Program-made: the position numbers and the translations under genes
Shown here: positions 19,886 through 29,580 of the stretch, piece by piece
Layout of the letters: the number at the start of each line of letters is the position of its first letter
Position numbering within the stretch: position 1 is the stretch's first letter
Notes under the pieces: model-generated
The model's input: only the letters and a program-made list of their open reading frames with translations
The model's database searches: none
What the model was told of the DNA's origin: nothing
DNA from: Candidatus Acetatifactor stercoripullorum
GTDB taxonomy: Bacteria; Bacillota; Clostridia; Lachnospirales; Lachnospiraceae
Assembly (NCBI GenBank): GCA_019114005.1
Contig: DXGH01000073.1
Coordinates: 62,001 to 126,000, forward strand
Reading direction: 5' to 3'
DNA length: 64,000 bases

Positions 19886-19923
19886 GGACAGAGCTGCCAT
19901 AAAAAACAGCTCTGTCCCTTTTA
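19886..19923 (+). terminator. Intrinsic terminator of marR-ABC operon
   Basis: GGACAGAGCTG-ccataaaaaa-CAGCTCTGTCC followed by CTTTTAT. Confidence 0.85.
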
Positions 19924-19968
19924 TATATAATAATAGAAGAAAGTTTCATTAAAAATCTCTGAAAAAAC

Positions 19969-19997
19969 TTGCAAGCGCCCTGAATTTAGTGTATAGT
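19969..19997 (+). promoter_or_regulatory. Predicted sigma-A promoter with long leader to topA
   Basis: TTGCAA (19969-19974), 17 bp, TATAGT (19992-19997). Confidence 0.55.
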
Positions 19998-20039
19998 GTT
20001 TCACGATTGTTGAGAGAATCAGGTATATATATCAGATAA

Positions 20040-20212
20040 TATGATGTTGGGGGCAAAAGGTCTCCCAATCACAAAGCGTCAGAATTGTTTGCGGCTTCGG
20101 AGTCAAGTTGCGCCAGGAATCGACAAATTTGCTAAATGCGTTCCAAAAAATCCGAACTCGCTGCGCTCAAACAAGCTTTGTGACCGAAAATCCTTTTGAC
20201 CTCAACATCATA
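20040..20212. repeat. Long imperfect palindrome (MITE-like or structured leader element)
   Basis: Left arm TATGATGTTGGGGGCAAAAGG-N8-TCACAAAGC (20040-20077), right arm GCTTTGTGA-N8-CCTTTTGACCTCAACATCATA (20175-20212): 21/21 with 2 mismatches plus 9/9, same internal spacing. Confidence 0.75.
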
Positions 20213-20261
20213 ATATAAATAGAAGAAACACAGCGAAAACATGGAGTAAGGGGACGGCGAC

Positions 20262-22340
20262 ATGGCAAAGTATTTAGTGATCGTGGAATCACCGGCAAAG
20301 GTGAAGACAATCAAAAAATTTCTGGGAGCAAACTATGAGGTGGCGGCCAGCAACGGACATGTGAGGGATCTTCCCAAAAGCCAGCTGGGGATTGACGTGG
20401 AGCATGATTATGAGCCCAAGTATATCACGATCCGGGGAAAGGGTGACATTCTTGCCAATCTCCGCAAGGAGGTAAAGAAGGCGGAAAAAATTTATCTGGC
20501 AACCGACCCCGACAGGGAGGGCGAGGCCATCTCCTGGCATTTGATGGCAGCCCTGAAGCTGGAAGGGAAGAAGGTGTACCGCATTACCTTTAACGAGATT
20601 ACCAAGAATGCGGTGAAGGAATCTTTGAAAAATGCCAGAGAAATCAATATGAACCTGGTGGACGCCCAGCAGGCCCGCCGGGTGTTGGACAGAATGGTGG
20701 GCTATCGCATTTCCCCGCTGCTTTGGGCCAAGATTAAGAGGGGGTTAAGCGCCGGAAGAGTGCAGTCTGTGGCGCTTCGTCTGATCTGTGACAGAGAGGA
20801 AGAGATCAATGCGTTTATTCCGGAGGAATATTGGTCCTTGGATGTAAACTTAAAGATAGAAGGTGAAAAGAAGCCCATTACAGCAAAATATTATGGCACC
20901 GAAGAGGGCAGACAGTCCATTACCAGCAAGGAACAGGCGGATGCTGTTATGGCATCCCTGGAGGGGGCCCAGTATCGGGTCACAGAAGTGAAAAAGGGGG
21001 AGCGCATGAAGAAGGCCCCTCTGCCCTTTACCACCTCCACACTGCAGCAGGAAGCCAGCAAGGTGTTAAATTTTTCTACCCAGAAAACCATGCGTCTCGC
21101 CCAGCAGCTCTACGAGGGCGTGGATATCAAGGGAGAGGGCACTGTGGGTCTGATTACCTATCTGCGTACGGACTCCACCCGTGTGTCTGAGGAAGCGGAG
21201 CTTCAGGCGGCAGACTTTATAAAATCCCGTTATGGAGAGGAATATCAGTCTGAAAAGAGCGCAGAAAAAAAGACAGGGCAGAAGATTCAGGATGCCCACG
21301 AAGCCATCCGTCCTACGGATATCAACAGACTTCCTGCGCTTGTAAAGGATGAGCTGCCCAGGGATTTGTTCCGGCTTTATCAGCTGATTTGGAAGCGTTT
21401 TACAGCCAGCAGGATGAGCGGAGCCAGATATGAGACAACTTCTGTGAAGATTCAGGCGACAGAGCATATATTTACACTTTCGGCTTCCAGGCTTTTGTTT
21501 GATGGATTTATGAGTGTATATATGCAGGAGGAGGATAAGGAGGAGGAAAATTCTCTTGCAAAAGAGCTGGATAAGGACAGCAGGCTGGAGTATCTTTCCT
21601 TTGACCCCAGGCAGCATTTTACCCAGCCCCCGGCCCACTACACAGAGGCCTCCCTGGTGAAAACCCTGGAGGAGCTGGGCATCGGCAGACCCAGTACCTA
21701 TGCGCCTACCATCACCACAATTCTGGCCAGACGCTATGTGGTAAAGGAGAATAAAAATCTCTATGTGACGGAGCTGGGAGAGGTGGTAAACAATATGATG
21801 AAGGAGGCGTTCCCCAGCATTGTGGATGTGAATTTCACAGCCAACATGGAGGCCCTTTTGGACGGGGTGGAGGAAGGCACCGTAAAGTGGAAAACCATTG
21901 TATCCAATTTTTATCCCGACCTGGAAGAAGCGGTAAAAAATGCGGAGAAGGAGCTTGAGGAGGTCACCATAGAGGATGAAGTGTCCGATGAGGTGTGCGA
22001 GCTCTGCGGCAGGCATATGGTGATTAAATATGGCCCTCACGGACGATTCCTTGCCTGCCCGGGCTTCCCGGAGTGCCGCAATACCAAGCCCTATTTTGAG
22101 AAGATCGGAGTGGCCTGTCCCAAATGCGGGGGAGACATTGTCCTGAAAAAAACCAAAAAAGGCAGAAAATATTATGGCTGCATCAATAACCCCGAGTGTG
22201 ATTTCATGGTATGGCAGAAGCCATCCGGGGAGAAGTGTCCCAAATGCGGCGATATGCTTCTGGAAAAAGGAAATAAACTGGTGTGTATGAACGAACAGTG
22301 CGGCTATGTGACCGGGAAAATCCCTGTGGAAAAGCAGTGA
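20262..22340 (+). CDS. topA: DNA topoisomerase I
   Basis: 'YLVIVESPAKVKTIKKFLG', 'ATDPDREGEAISWHL', 'TYLRTDSTRVS', C-terminal Cys4 zinc fingers. Confidence 0.98.
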   Translation: MAKYLVIVESPAKVKTIKKFLGANYEVAASNGHVRDLPKSQLGIDVEHDYEPKYITIRGKGDILANLRKEVKKAEKIYLATDPDREGEAISWHLMAALKLEGKKVYRITFNEITKNAVKESLKNAREINMNLVDAQQARRVLDRMVGYRISPLLWAKIKRGLSAGRVQSVALRLICDREEEINAFIPEEYWSLDVNLKIEGEKKPITAKYYGTEEGRQSITSKEQADAVMASLEGAQYRVTEVKKGERMKKAPLPFTTSTLQQEASKVLNFSTQKTMRLAQQLYEGVDIKGEGTVGLITYLRTDSTRVSEEAELQAADFIKSRYGEEYQSEKSAEKKTGQKIQDAHEAIRPTDINRLPALVKDELPRDLFRLYQLIWKRFTASRMSGARYETTSVKIQATEHIFTLSASRLLFDGFMSVYMQEEDKEEENSLAKELDKDSRLEYLSFDPRQHFTQPPAHYTEASLVKTLEELGIGRPSTYAPTITTILARRYVVKENKNLYVTELGEVVNNMMKEAFPSIVDVNFTANMEALLDGVEEGTVKWKTIVSNFYPDLEEAVKNAEKELEEVTIEDEVSDEVCELCGRHMVIKYGPHGRFLACPGFPECRNTKPYFEKIGVACPKCGGDIVLKKTKKGRKYYGCINNPECDFMVWQKPSGEKCPKCGDMLLEKGNKLVCMNEQCGYVTGKIPVEKQ

Positions 22341-22419
22341 TATGCAGGCAGGAAACAGGGGTAGTGTCAGAATTGTCTCATAAATCAAAAAAAATACAAA
22401 AAAATTAACTGTATGCACA

Positions 22420-22448
22420 TTGTAATCTGATTTTATTTGTGATAAAAT
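22420..22448 (+). promoter_or_regulatory. Predicted sigma-A promoter of codY
   Basis: TTGTAA (22420-22425), 17 bp, TAAAAT (22443-22448). Confidence 0.55.
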
Positions 22449-22491
22449 GTTTATATATTGTAATCGGTCTCAATAAAACGGAGGAATGTGT

Positions 22492-23280
22492 ATGAGCAGT
22501 GTACAGCTATTGGACAAGACCAGGAAGATCGGCAAGTTGTTGCACAATAATAATTCCAGTAAGGTGGTTTTCAACGATATTTGCAGTGTGATGCGTGAAA
22601 TTTTGAATTCCAATGTGCTGGTGATCAGCCGCAAGGGCAAGGTGCTGGGGGTGGGGAAGTCCGATGGGATCGAATCCATCACGGAGCTGATTGAGGAGAA
22701 TGTGGGGGGATTTATCGACTCCATGTTAAATGAAAGGCTTCTGGGCGTGCTGTCCACCAAGGAGAATGTGAATCTGGAAACGCTGGGCTTTGAGAGTACG
22801 GATGTGAAAAAATTTCAGGCCATCATTACCCCTATCGAGATTGCGGGAGAGAGGCTTGGCACTCTGTTTATCTATAAATGCTATGACCAGTATGACATAG
22901 ACGATATTATACTCTGTGAATATGGCAGTACCGTGGTGGGTCTTGAGATGCTGCGGGCTGTAAATGAGGAAAGCGCAGAGGAAAGCCGAAAGGTGGCGGT
23001 GGTGAAATCTGCCATAAGCACCCTTTCCTTCTCGGAGATGGAGGCCATCACCCATATTTTCGACGAATTAAACGGCATGGAGGGAATTTTGGTTGCCAGT
23101 AAGATTGCTGACAGGGTGGGAATCACAAGGTCGGTGATCGTCAATGCGCTGCGTAAGTTCGAGAGTGCCGGCGTGATTGAATCCCGTTCCTCCGGCATGA
23201 AGGGTACCTACATCAAGGTACTCAACGATGTGGTGTTTGACGAGATAGAGGAGCTGAAGCGCCAGAATCGTAAAAAATAA
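22492..23280 (+). CDS. codY: GTP-sensing pleiotropic transcriptional regulator CodY
   Basis: 'LLDKTRKIGKLL', C-terminal wHTH 'SKIADRVGITRSVIVNALRKFESAGVIESRSSGMKGTYIKVLND'; ATG 22492 after GGAGG (frame opens at 22486). Confidence 0.96.
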   Translation: MSSVQLLDKTRKIGKLLHNNNSSKVVFNDICSVMREILNSNVLVISRKGKVLGVGKSDGIESITELIEENVGGFIDSMLNERLLGVLSTKENVNLETLGFESTDVKKFQAIITPIEIAGERLGTLFIYKCYDQYDIDDIILCEYGSTVVGLEMLRAVNEESAEESRKVAVVKSAISTLSFSEMEAITHIFDELNGMEGILVASKIADRVGITRSVIVNALRKFESAGVIESRSSGMKGTYIKVLNDVVFDEIEELKRQNRKK

Positions 23281-23289
23281 GAGCAGATG

Positions 23290-23325
23290 GCGGGACTTGT
23301 TGCATAGTCAATAAGTCCCGTTTTT
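23290..23325 (+). terminator. Intrinsic terminator of codY
   Basis: CGGGACTTGTTG-catagt-CAATAAGTCCCG-TTTTT. Confidence 0.8.
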
Positions 23326-23357
23326 CATGTTTTTGCATTGAAAACCATAAAAAAATG

Positions 23358-23385
23358 TTGTTTTTTTGGCAAAATAAATTATAAT
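23358..23385 (+). promoter_or_regulatory. Predicted sigma-A promoter at head of fla/che locus
   Basis: TTGTTT (23358-23363), 16 bp, TATAAT (23380-23385). Confidence 0.5.
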
Positions 23386-23424
23386 AGAATAAAGTGGCAG
23401 GAGTGTGTGGAAAGGAGTTCCCTG

Positions 23425-23814
23425 ATGATTCAAACCAATGTATTTGATTATATCAATGTGCTGGACAAGGCTGCGGACGCAAGCTGGCTGAGAAATGAAG
23501 CCATATCCAACAATATAGCCAACGTGGATACACCTTACTATAAGAGGCAGGATGTGTCCTTTGAAAATGAGTTAAAGAAGGCTTTGGGAAGCGGGCTGAA
23601 CAAGTCTATGGACGAGAGAGTATCCTCCATAAAGACCAGTGAGCTTCAGGCAAGGCCCTATACAGATTATGAGAGCTATTCCTACAGACTGGATGGGAAT
23701 AATGTGGACGTTGAAAATGAAAATGTGATGCTTGCGGAAAACCAGCTGAAATACCAGGGGCTTCTCACAAGCATCAACCAGGAGTTTACCAATCTGCAGA
23801 CCGTGATAAAATAG
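23425..23814 (+). CDS. flgB: Flagellar basal body rod protein FlgB
   Basis: 'LRNEAISNNIANVDTPYYKRQDVSFE'; ATG 23425 preceded by AAAGGAG; longer frame from 23338 overlaps the promoter. Confidence 0.95.
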   Translation: MIQTNVFDYINVLDKAADASWLRNEAISNNIANVDTPYYKRQDVSFENELKKALGSGLNKSMDERVSSIKTSELQARPYTDYESYSYRLDGNNVDVENENVMLAENQLKYQGLLTSINQEFTNLQTVIK

Positions 23815-23855
23815 ATTTTCTCTGTTTTGTCTCAGCTTAGAAAGGATAGAAAAGA

Positions 23856-24308
23856 ATGAGTATGTTCTCTGCTTTTAATATTAACGCATCCGGTCTTACC
23901 TCTCAGAGATACCGTATGGATGTGATTTCTGAAAATGTGGCAAATGCCAACACCACGCGCACGGAGGACGGCACGCCCTACCGGAGAAAAGTGGTTACTT
24001 TCGCCCAGAAGGGGGATCAGACCTCTTTTGGCAGAGTGCTGGGCAGCGTGTCTTTGTACCATGGATACAGCGGACAGGGCGTCAAGGTGGACGGCGTATA
24101 TGAGGATACGGAAACAGAAATGAACATGGTATATGATCCCTCCCATCCGGATGCGGATGAGAACGGTTATGTTACATATCCCAATGTAAATATCATAACG
24201 GAAATGACGAATCTGATTGATGCCAGCAGGGCTTATGAGGCAAACGCCACAGCGTTCAACGCCAGCAAATCCATGGCTCTGCAGGGGCTTCAGCTGACGC
24301 AGCAGTAA
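23856..24308 (+). CDS. flgC: Flagellar basal body rod protein FlgC
   Basis: 'FNINASGLTSQRYRMDVISENVANANTTRTEDGTPYRRKVV', 'MTNLIDASRAYEANATAFNASKSM'. Confidence 0.96.
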   Translation: MSMFSAFNINASGLTSQRYRMDVISENVANANTTRTEDGTPYRRKVVTFAQKGDQTSFGRVLGSVSLYHGYSGQGVKVDGVYEDTETEMNMVYDPSHPDADENGYVTYPNVNIITEMTNLIDASRAYEANATAFNASKSMALQGLQLTQQ

Positions 24309-24387
24309 AGCTTAAGCTTTTGAGGGGGAGCAGAAGGCATAGAAATACTGCGCAGAATGGATAAGAAGGATAAGAGGAGTACATACA

Positions 24388-24741
24388 ATGGATTTATCAG
24401 CAATTAGCGGTCTTACGGGAGTCAGTGCTTTGAATGCAGTGGGCGCGGGCTCGGAGGTTTCTGCGGCTTCGCTGACAGGAATGCTCACGGAAAAAAATGA
24501 AAAAGCGGACGGAACATTGTTTAGCGCTATTTTTAATTCGGCGCTGGACAACATTAAAACCACAAACAGCTATCTTTCAGATGCAGAAAATGAGGAAATT
24601 AAGTTTGCTCTTGGAGAAACAGAGAATACCCATGATCTGACGATTGCCTTAAAGAAGGCTTCCACAGCTCTGCAGTACACGGTGACGGTGCGGGACAAGA
24701 TCCTGGAAGCATACCGTGAGCTGATGCAGATTCAGATATAA
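24388..24741 (+). CDS. fliE: Flagellar hook-basal body complex protein FliE
   Basis: 'ENTHDLTIALKKASTALQYTVTVRDKILEAYRELMQIQI'; between flgC and fliF. Confidence 0.93.
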   Translation: MDLSAISGLTGVSALNAVGAGSEVSAASLTGMLTEKNEKADGTLFSAIFNSALDNIKTTNSYLSDAENEEIKFALGETENTHDLTIALKKASTALQYTVTVRDKILEAYRELMQIQI

Positions 24742-24762
24742 TAGAGCTGGGGGAAATTTATC

Positions 24763-26358
24763 ATGGCAGACAAGCTGAAAGAAATACCTGCAAAGGTGCT
24801 TGAGTGGTGGAATAAATTTACCGCCAGACAAAAAACCATTATCATCGGTATCGGTGCGGTGGTCATCTTTACTTTCGCAATAATCATATATGTGTTCTCA
24901 CAGCCCCAGTATTCAAGGCTGATCGAATGCGAAACAACAGCCGATGCGGCGGAGGTCATCGACATTCTGGACGGCGCAGGCATTACGCACAGGGAGTCAA
25001 GCGACGGCTTAAAGATCGATGTGGAGACCAGCCAGCTTTCTTCGGCCAACGTAGCGCTTGGCTCGGCGGGGTATGTTCCTGACGACTATTCGCCAGAGGA
25101 TGCGCTGAGCGGGGGAATGTCTACTACGGCATCCGATAAGGAAAAGCTTTGGGGCGTGTATCTGGAGAACCAGCTTTCCAAGGATCTTACCAATTTAAGC
25201 AATGTAAAAAGCGCCACTGTGCGCCTGCATATTCCCGATCAGGATGGGACGCTGATTGCGCAGCAGCAGGAGTCCTCTGCGTTTATTCAGCTTGAGCTGG
25301 ATGGAACCTTCACCTCCGCCAATGCGGCGGCGGTGGCTAAGGCGGCGGCGACTTATCTGGGAAACGAAACCACAGCTAACATCACAATCATCGACAGCGA
25401 TTCCAATATTCTGTTTGAAGGCGGGGAGGATTACACCTCTGCGGGTATTGCCAATTCCATGCAGGAGCTTCAAAATCAGGCGGAATCCATGGTGGCCAAT
25501 CAGGTGAAGAAGGTTTTGTTTGGCACCAATCAGTACAACGCCATTGAGGTCACCAGCCATCTGACTATGGATTACGCCAATTACGAGGAGACTGTAAAGG
25601 AATATTATGCCAATGATGGACGGGAAGAGGGCATGATTTCCCATCAGGACACCTTCGATTCTGAAAGTGACAGCGGCGGAAGCGCTGTGCCTGGAGCGGA
25701 GTCAAATGACGGAACTGTGGAGGTATATCCCGATTCCGGCACCACCTCCTCCACACAGTCGGAGACCTCCACGGACTATCTGCCCAATGAATCCATCAAC
25801 TATAAAGTGACTCCTGCGGGCAGCATTGATTATTCCCAGTCCTCCATTTCCATAACGGCTATTACCTGGAATGAGATTCATGAGGAGGATGTGGAGCGTC
25901 AGGGCCTTTTGGACGGCACCAGCTGGGAGGAATATAAGTCTGCAAACAGCGCGGATGTAAAGATGGATGTGGACCCGGATTTTTACAGCATTGTAGCCAA
26001 TGCTACCGGAATCAGCGAGGATAATATCACCATAGTGGCCTACGAGTCCCCTGTCTTTTATGACAGGGAGGGCATGAATGTCAGCTGGACCACTATTTTA
26101 AGCATTATGATGCTGGTAATGATTCTGGCCCTGCTGGCCTTTGTGGTGCTGCGCAGCATGCGCACCCGGACAGAGGTGGCGAGGGAGGAGGAGCTTTCTG
26201 TGGAGAACCTTCTGCAGTCCACTCCTGGGCCGGAGCTTGAGGACATTGATGTGGAGGCTAAATCAGAAACCCGCAAGCTGATAGAGAAATTTGTGGATGA
26301 AAATCCTGAGGCGGCGGCCAGCCTGCTTCGAAACTGGCTGAATGAGGACTGGAATTAA
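24763..26358 (+). CDS. fliF: Flagellar MS-ring protein FliF
   Basis: FliF-type ring domains ('LSKDLTNLSNVKSATVRLHIPDQ'), C-terminal FliG-binding tail 'ENPEAAASLLRNWLNEDWN'. Confidence 0.96.
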   Translation: MADKLKEIPAKVLEWWNKFTARQKTIIIGIGAVVIFTFAIIIYVFSQPQYSRLIECETTADAAEVIDILDGAGITHRESSDGLKIDVETSQLSSANVALGSAGYVPDDYSPEDALSGGMSTTASDKEKLWGVYLENQLSKDLTNLSNVKSATVRLHIPDQDGTLIAQQQESSAFIQLELDGTFTSANAAAVAKAAATYLGNETTANITIIDSDSNILFEGGEDYTSAGIANSMQELQNQAESMVANQVKKVLFGTNQYNAIEVTSHLTMDYANYEETVKEYYANDGREEGMISHQDTFDSESDSGGSAVPGAESNDGTVEVYPDSGTTSSTQSETSTDYLPNESINYKVTPAGSIDYSQSSISITAITWNEIHEEDVERQGLLDGTSWEEYKSANSADVKMDVDPDFYSIVANATGISEDNITIVAYESPVFYDREGMNVSWTTILSIMMLVMILALLAFVVLRSMRTRTEVAREEELSVENLLQSTPGPELEDIDVEAKSETRKLIEKFVDENPEAAASLLRNWLNEDWN

Positions 26359-26384
26359 AGGGTTTGGAAGAGAGGCGAAGGATT

Positions 26385-27401
26385 ATGGCTAGAACAAGAG
26401 AGGGAGACATTACCGGACTGCAGAAGGCGGCGATTCTGCTGATTTCGCTGGGGCCGGAGCGCTCTGCCGGTGTGTTTAAGCATTTAAAGGAAGATGAAAT
26501 AGAGGAGCTGACCCTGGAAATTGCAAATACCAGAAGCGTGACGCCCCAGGTAAAGGAAGAGGTTATCAACGAATTCTATGAGGTGTGTCTCGCCCAGCAG
26601 TATATCGCAGAGGGCGGCATTAACTATGCGAGGGAGCTTTTGGAAAAGGCTCTTGGGTCGGACAAGGCCATGGATATCATCGGCAAGCTGACGGCGTCCC
26701 TGCAGGTAAAGCCTTTTGAATTTGTCAGAAAGACGGATGCCACACAGCTGATTAACTTTATTCAGGATGAGCATCCGCAGACGATTGCATTGATTTTATC
26801 CTATCTATCTCCCAACCAGGCGGCATTGATTCTTTCTGCGCTGCCTCCTGACAGACAGGCCGATGTGGCGAGACGTGTGGCTGTGATGGACAGAACCAGC
26901 CCGGATGTGATCAAAGAGGTGGAGAAGGTTTTGGAGTCCAAGCTGGCAAGTCTGGTAAATCAGGATTACACCATTATCGGCGGCGTGGACGCGGTAGTGG
27001 AAATTTTGAATACTGTGGACAGAGGAACGGAAAAACATATTATGGAAACCCTGGAGATCGAAGAGCCGGAGCTGGCGGACGAAATCCGGAAAAAGATGTT
27101 TGTGTTCGAGGACGTGCTTCTTTTGGACGACCGGGCTATACAGCGTGTGCTGCGTGATGTGGACAACAACGATCTGGCGGTGGCCCTGAAAGGTGCAAAC
27201 GAGCAGGTGCAGAATGCGATTTTCAACAATATGTCCAAGCGTCTTGCTGTTATGATCAGAGAGGACATGGAATTTATGGGTCCTGTCCGCATGAAGGATG
27301 TGGAAGAGGCACAGCAGAAGATTGTAAATATTATCAGAAAGCTGGAGGATGCAGGCGAAATCGTTATTTCCAGAGGCGGAGGTGATGAGATCGTTGTCTA
27401 G
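26385..27401 (+). CDS. fliG: Flagellar motor switch protein FliG
   Basis: 'LTGLQKAAILLISLGPERSAGVFKHLKEDEIEELTLEIA'-type N-term, 'EHPQTIALILSYLSPNQAALILSALP', 'FVFEDVLLLDDRAIQRVLRDVD'. Confidence 0.97.
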   Translation: MARTREGDITGLQKAAILLISLGPERSAGVFKHLKEDEIEELTLEIANTRSVTPQVKEEVINEFYEVCLAQQYIAEGGINYARELLEKALGSDKAMDIIGKLTASLQVKPFEFVRKTDATQLINFIQDEHPQTIALILSYLSPNQAALILSALPPDRQADVARRVAVMDRTSPDVIKEVEKVLESKLASLVNQDYTIIGGVDAVVEILNTVDRGTEKHIMETLEIEEPELADEIRKKMFVFEDVLLLDDRAIQRVLRDVDNNDLAVALKGANEQVQNAIFNNMSKRLAVMIREDMEFMGPVRMKDVEEAQQKIVNIIRKLEDAGEIVISRGGGDEIVV

Positions 27402-28230
27402 TAATCTGCTGAAAAGAGGATATACCTGTCTGGCCCAGGATGATTTGCGTGTAATTGACAGCAATGAGCGGATGGCCAGGCGCATGGAGGAGCTGACGGC
27501 CAGAATGCAGCGCCCGGAAAACGAAGGCTTTGTCCCGGGACTTCAGGCCGGGGAGGTGCCTCCTTTGGAGGAAGGGGAAGAAAATTCCCAGACCGGCAAT
27601 GTGATAAAGGCGGCTGTGGAGGATGAAGCTGCATCACAGCAGGCGAAGGCGGAGGCTGATCTTATTGTACAACAGGCGAAAGAGGAGGCTGAGACCTTAA
27701 GACAGCAGGCAATCTCCCAGGCAAAACAGGAAAAGCGCAGTATTCTGGAGCAGGCCAGGATCCAGGGCTATGAGGAGGGGCAGAGGAAAGCGCAGGCTGA
27801 GAAAGCCCGCCTGGAGCAGGAGTACAGGAAGAAAGAAAACCAGCTGGAGGATGCTTATCAAAAAAAGCTAGATGAGCTGGAGCCGGCGTTTATTGATACC
27901 ATTACAGGAGTCTATGAGCACATTTTTCATGTGGAGCTTGCCTCCTACAGAGAGGTGCTTGTCTACCTGATTTCCACCGCCATGCGGGATGTAGAGGAAA
28001 AACGCAGCTTTTTGATCCATGTCTCTAAGGAAGATTATCCTTATGTGAGCATGGAAAAGAAGCAGCTTACAGCCGTTTCTCCCAACAGCGAAATTGAAAT
28101 CATTGAAGATTTGACGCTTGGGAAAAATGACTGTCTGATCGAGACAGACGGCGGTATTTTCGACTGCGGCGTGGGTACACAGCTTGCGCAGCTTAGGCAG
28201 AAGCTGAAGCTTTTGTCTTATGAAAAATGA
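27385..28230 (+). CDS. fliH: Flagellar assembly protein FliH
   Basis: Glu/Gln-rich coiled coil then FliH C-term 'VEEKRSFLIHVSKEDYPYV...DLTLGKNDCLIETDGGIFDCGVGTQLAQLRQKL'; between fliG and fliI; ATG 27385. Confidence 0.88.
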   Translation: MRSLSSNLLKRGYTCLAQDDLRVIDSNERMARRMEELTARMQRPENEGFVPGLQAGEVPPLEEGEENSQTGNVIKAAVEDEAASQQAKAEADLIVQQAKEEAETLRQQAISQAKQEKRSILEQARIQGYEEGQRKAQAEKARLEQEYRKKENQLEDAYQKKLDELEPAFIDTITGVYEHIFHVELASYREVLVYLISTAMRDVEEKRSFLIHVSKEDYPYVSMEKKQLTAVSPNSEIEIIEDLTLGKNDCLIETDGGIFDCGVGTQLAQLRQKLKLLSYEK

Positions 28231-28250
28231 TTCCTGATGTTAGGAGCAGT

Positions 28251-29558
28251 ATGACAATAGACTTTGAGAAATATAAGAAATTAGAAGAAAAAACATTTTT
28301 CCGCAGGCTGGGAAAGGTGGTCAACGTTGTGGGACTGACCATTGAGTCGGCAGGTCCGGATGCAAAGCTGGGAGACATCTGCAGGATATATCCTGAGGGA
28401 GACGGTGAACCGGCGCCTATTATGGCGGAAGTGGTGGGCTTTAAGGATAAAAAGACACTGCTGATGCCCTATGAGGCAGTGGACGGCATTGGCCTTGGCT
28501 GTATTGTGGAAAACACCGGTTATCCCCTTCGGGTACAGGTGAGTCAGAAGCTTCTTGGAAAAACCCTGGACGGTCTGGGACGCCCCATTGATGCAGAAAA
28601 GATAGAGGGCGCCAGCTACCCGGTGGAGGCTGCTCCGCCGGATCCTATGAGCCGGACGATTATCGACCAGGTGCTGCCCCTTGGAGTGAAGGCAGTGGAT
28701 GGGCTGATTACAGTGGGGAAAGGCCAGCGAATTGGTATATTCGCAGGCTCTGGTGTGGGGAAGTCCACACTGATGGGCATGTTTGCCAGGAATACCCGGG
28801 CAGATATCAATGTGATCGGACTGATTGGAGAGCGCGGCAGAGAGGTACGCGAATTTATCGAGAGAGACTTAGGTGAGGAGGGCATGAAACGCTCTGTGGT
28901 GGTGGTGGCCACCTCGGACCGCCCCGCTCTTGAACGAAATAAGGCTGCCAAGACAGCAACGGCGATTGCGGAATATTTCAGAGACCAGGGAAAGGATGTG
29001 CTTTTGATGATGGATTCCCTGACTCGTTTTTCCATGGCCCAGCGTGAAATCGGGCTGGCCAGCGGGGAGCCGCCTGTGAGCAGAGGCTATCCGCCCAGTG
29101 TGTACTCCGAGATGCCAAAGCTGCTGGAGAGAGCCGGGAGGGCCGCAAAGGGTTCCATAACAGGCCTTTACACGGTACTGGTGGATGGGGATGACTTTAA
29201 CGAGCCTATCACGGATACGGCCCGCAGTATTTTAGATGGACATATTATGCTGAGCCGCAAGCTGGGACATAAAAATCATTATCCGGCCATAGATATTCTT
29301 CAGAGCATTTCCAGGTGCATGAGCCAGATTGCTGACAGAGAGCACAAACAGGCGGCAGGCAGGCTAAAGTCGGTGCTGGCTACCTACAACGAAGCGGAGG
29401 ATTTGATCAACATCGGCGCATACAAGAGCGGAAGCAATCCCTCCATTGACTACGCCATCACAAAAATTGATGCGGTAAATGAATTTTTGTGCCAGGGTGT
29501 GGAGGAAAAGTTTGAATTCGAAGAGACTGTGGCTGCCCTGGAAAAGCTGTTTCAGTAA
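28251..29558 (+). CDS. fliI: Flagellum-specific ATPase FliI
   Basis: 'GQRIGIFAGSGVGKSTLMGMFARNTRADINVIGLIGERGREVREFIERDLG'; ATG 28251 with AGGAG RBS. Confidence 0.97.
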   Translation: MTIDFEKYKKLEEKTFFRRLGKVVNVVGLTIESAGPDAKLGDICRIYPEGDGEPAPIMAEVVGFKDKKTLLMPYEAVDGIGLGCIVENTGYPLRVQVSQKLLGKTLDGLGRPIDAEKIEGASYPVEAAPPDPMSRTIIDQVLPLGVKAVDGLITVGKGQRIGIFAGSGVGKSTLMGMFARNTRADINVIGLIGERGREVREFIERDLGEEGMKRSVVVVATSDRPALERNKAAKTATAIAEYFRDQGKDVLLMMDSLTRFSMAQREIGLASGEPPVSRGYPPSVYSEMPKLLERAGRAAKGSITGLYTVLVDGDDFNEPITDTARSILDGHIMLSRKLGHKNHYPAIDILQSISRCMSQIADREHKQAAGRLKSVLATYNEAEDLINIGAYKSGSNPSIDYAITKIDAVNEFLCQGVEEKFEFEETVAALEKLFQ

Positions 29559-29580
29559 AAACAGGAGGCCGTGAACATAA

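Noticed and set aside
20040-20261. T-box or known metabolite riboswitch upstream of topA
   Set aside because: No T-box or familiar riboswitch motif recognised; the region is better described as an imperfect palindrome.
21066-22418. 450-aa antisense ORF opposite topA
   Set aside because: Wholly antisense to a clearly conserved gene; His/Leu/Phe-rich composition typical of antisense frames; no RBS or family motif.
23338-23424. Upstream extension of flgB (MKTIKKCCFFGKINYNRIKWQ...)
   Set aside because: Overlaps the predicted promoter; FlgB homology begins near ATG 23425, which has an AAAGGAG RBS.
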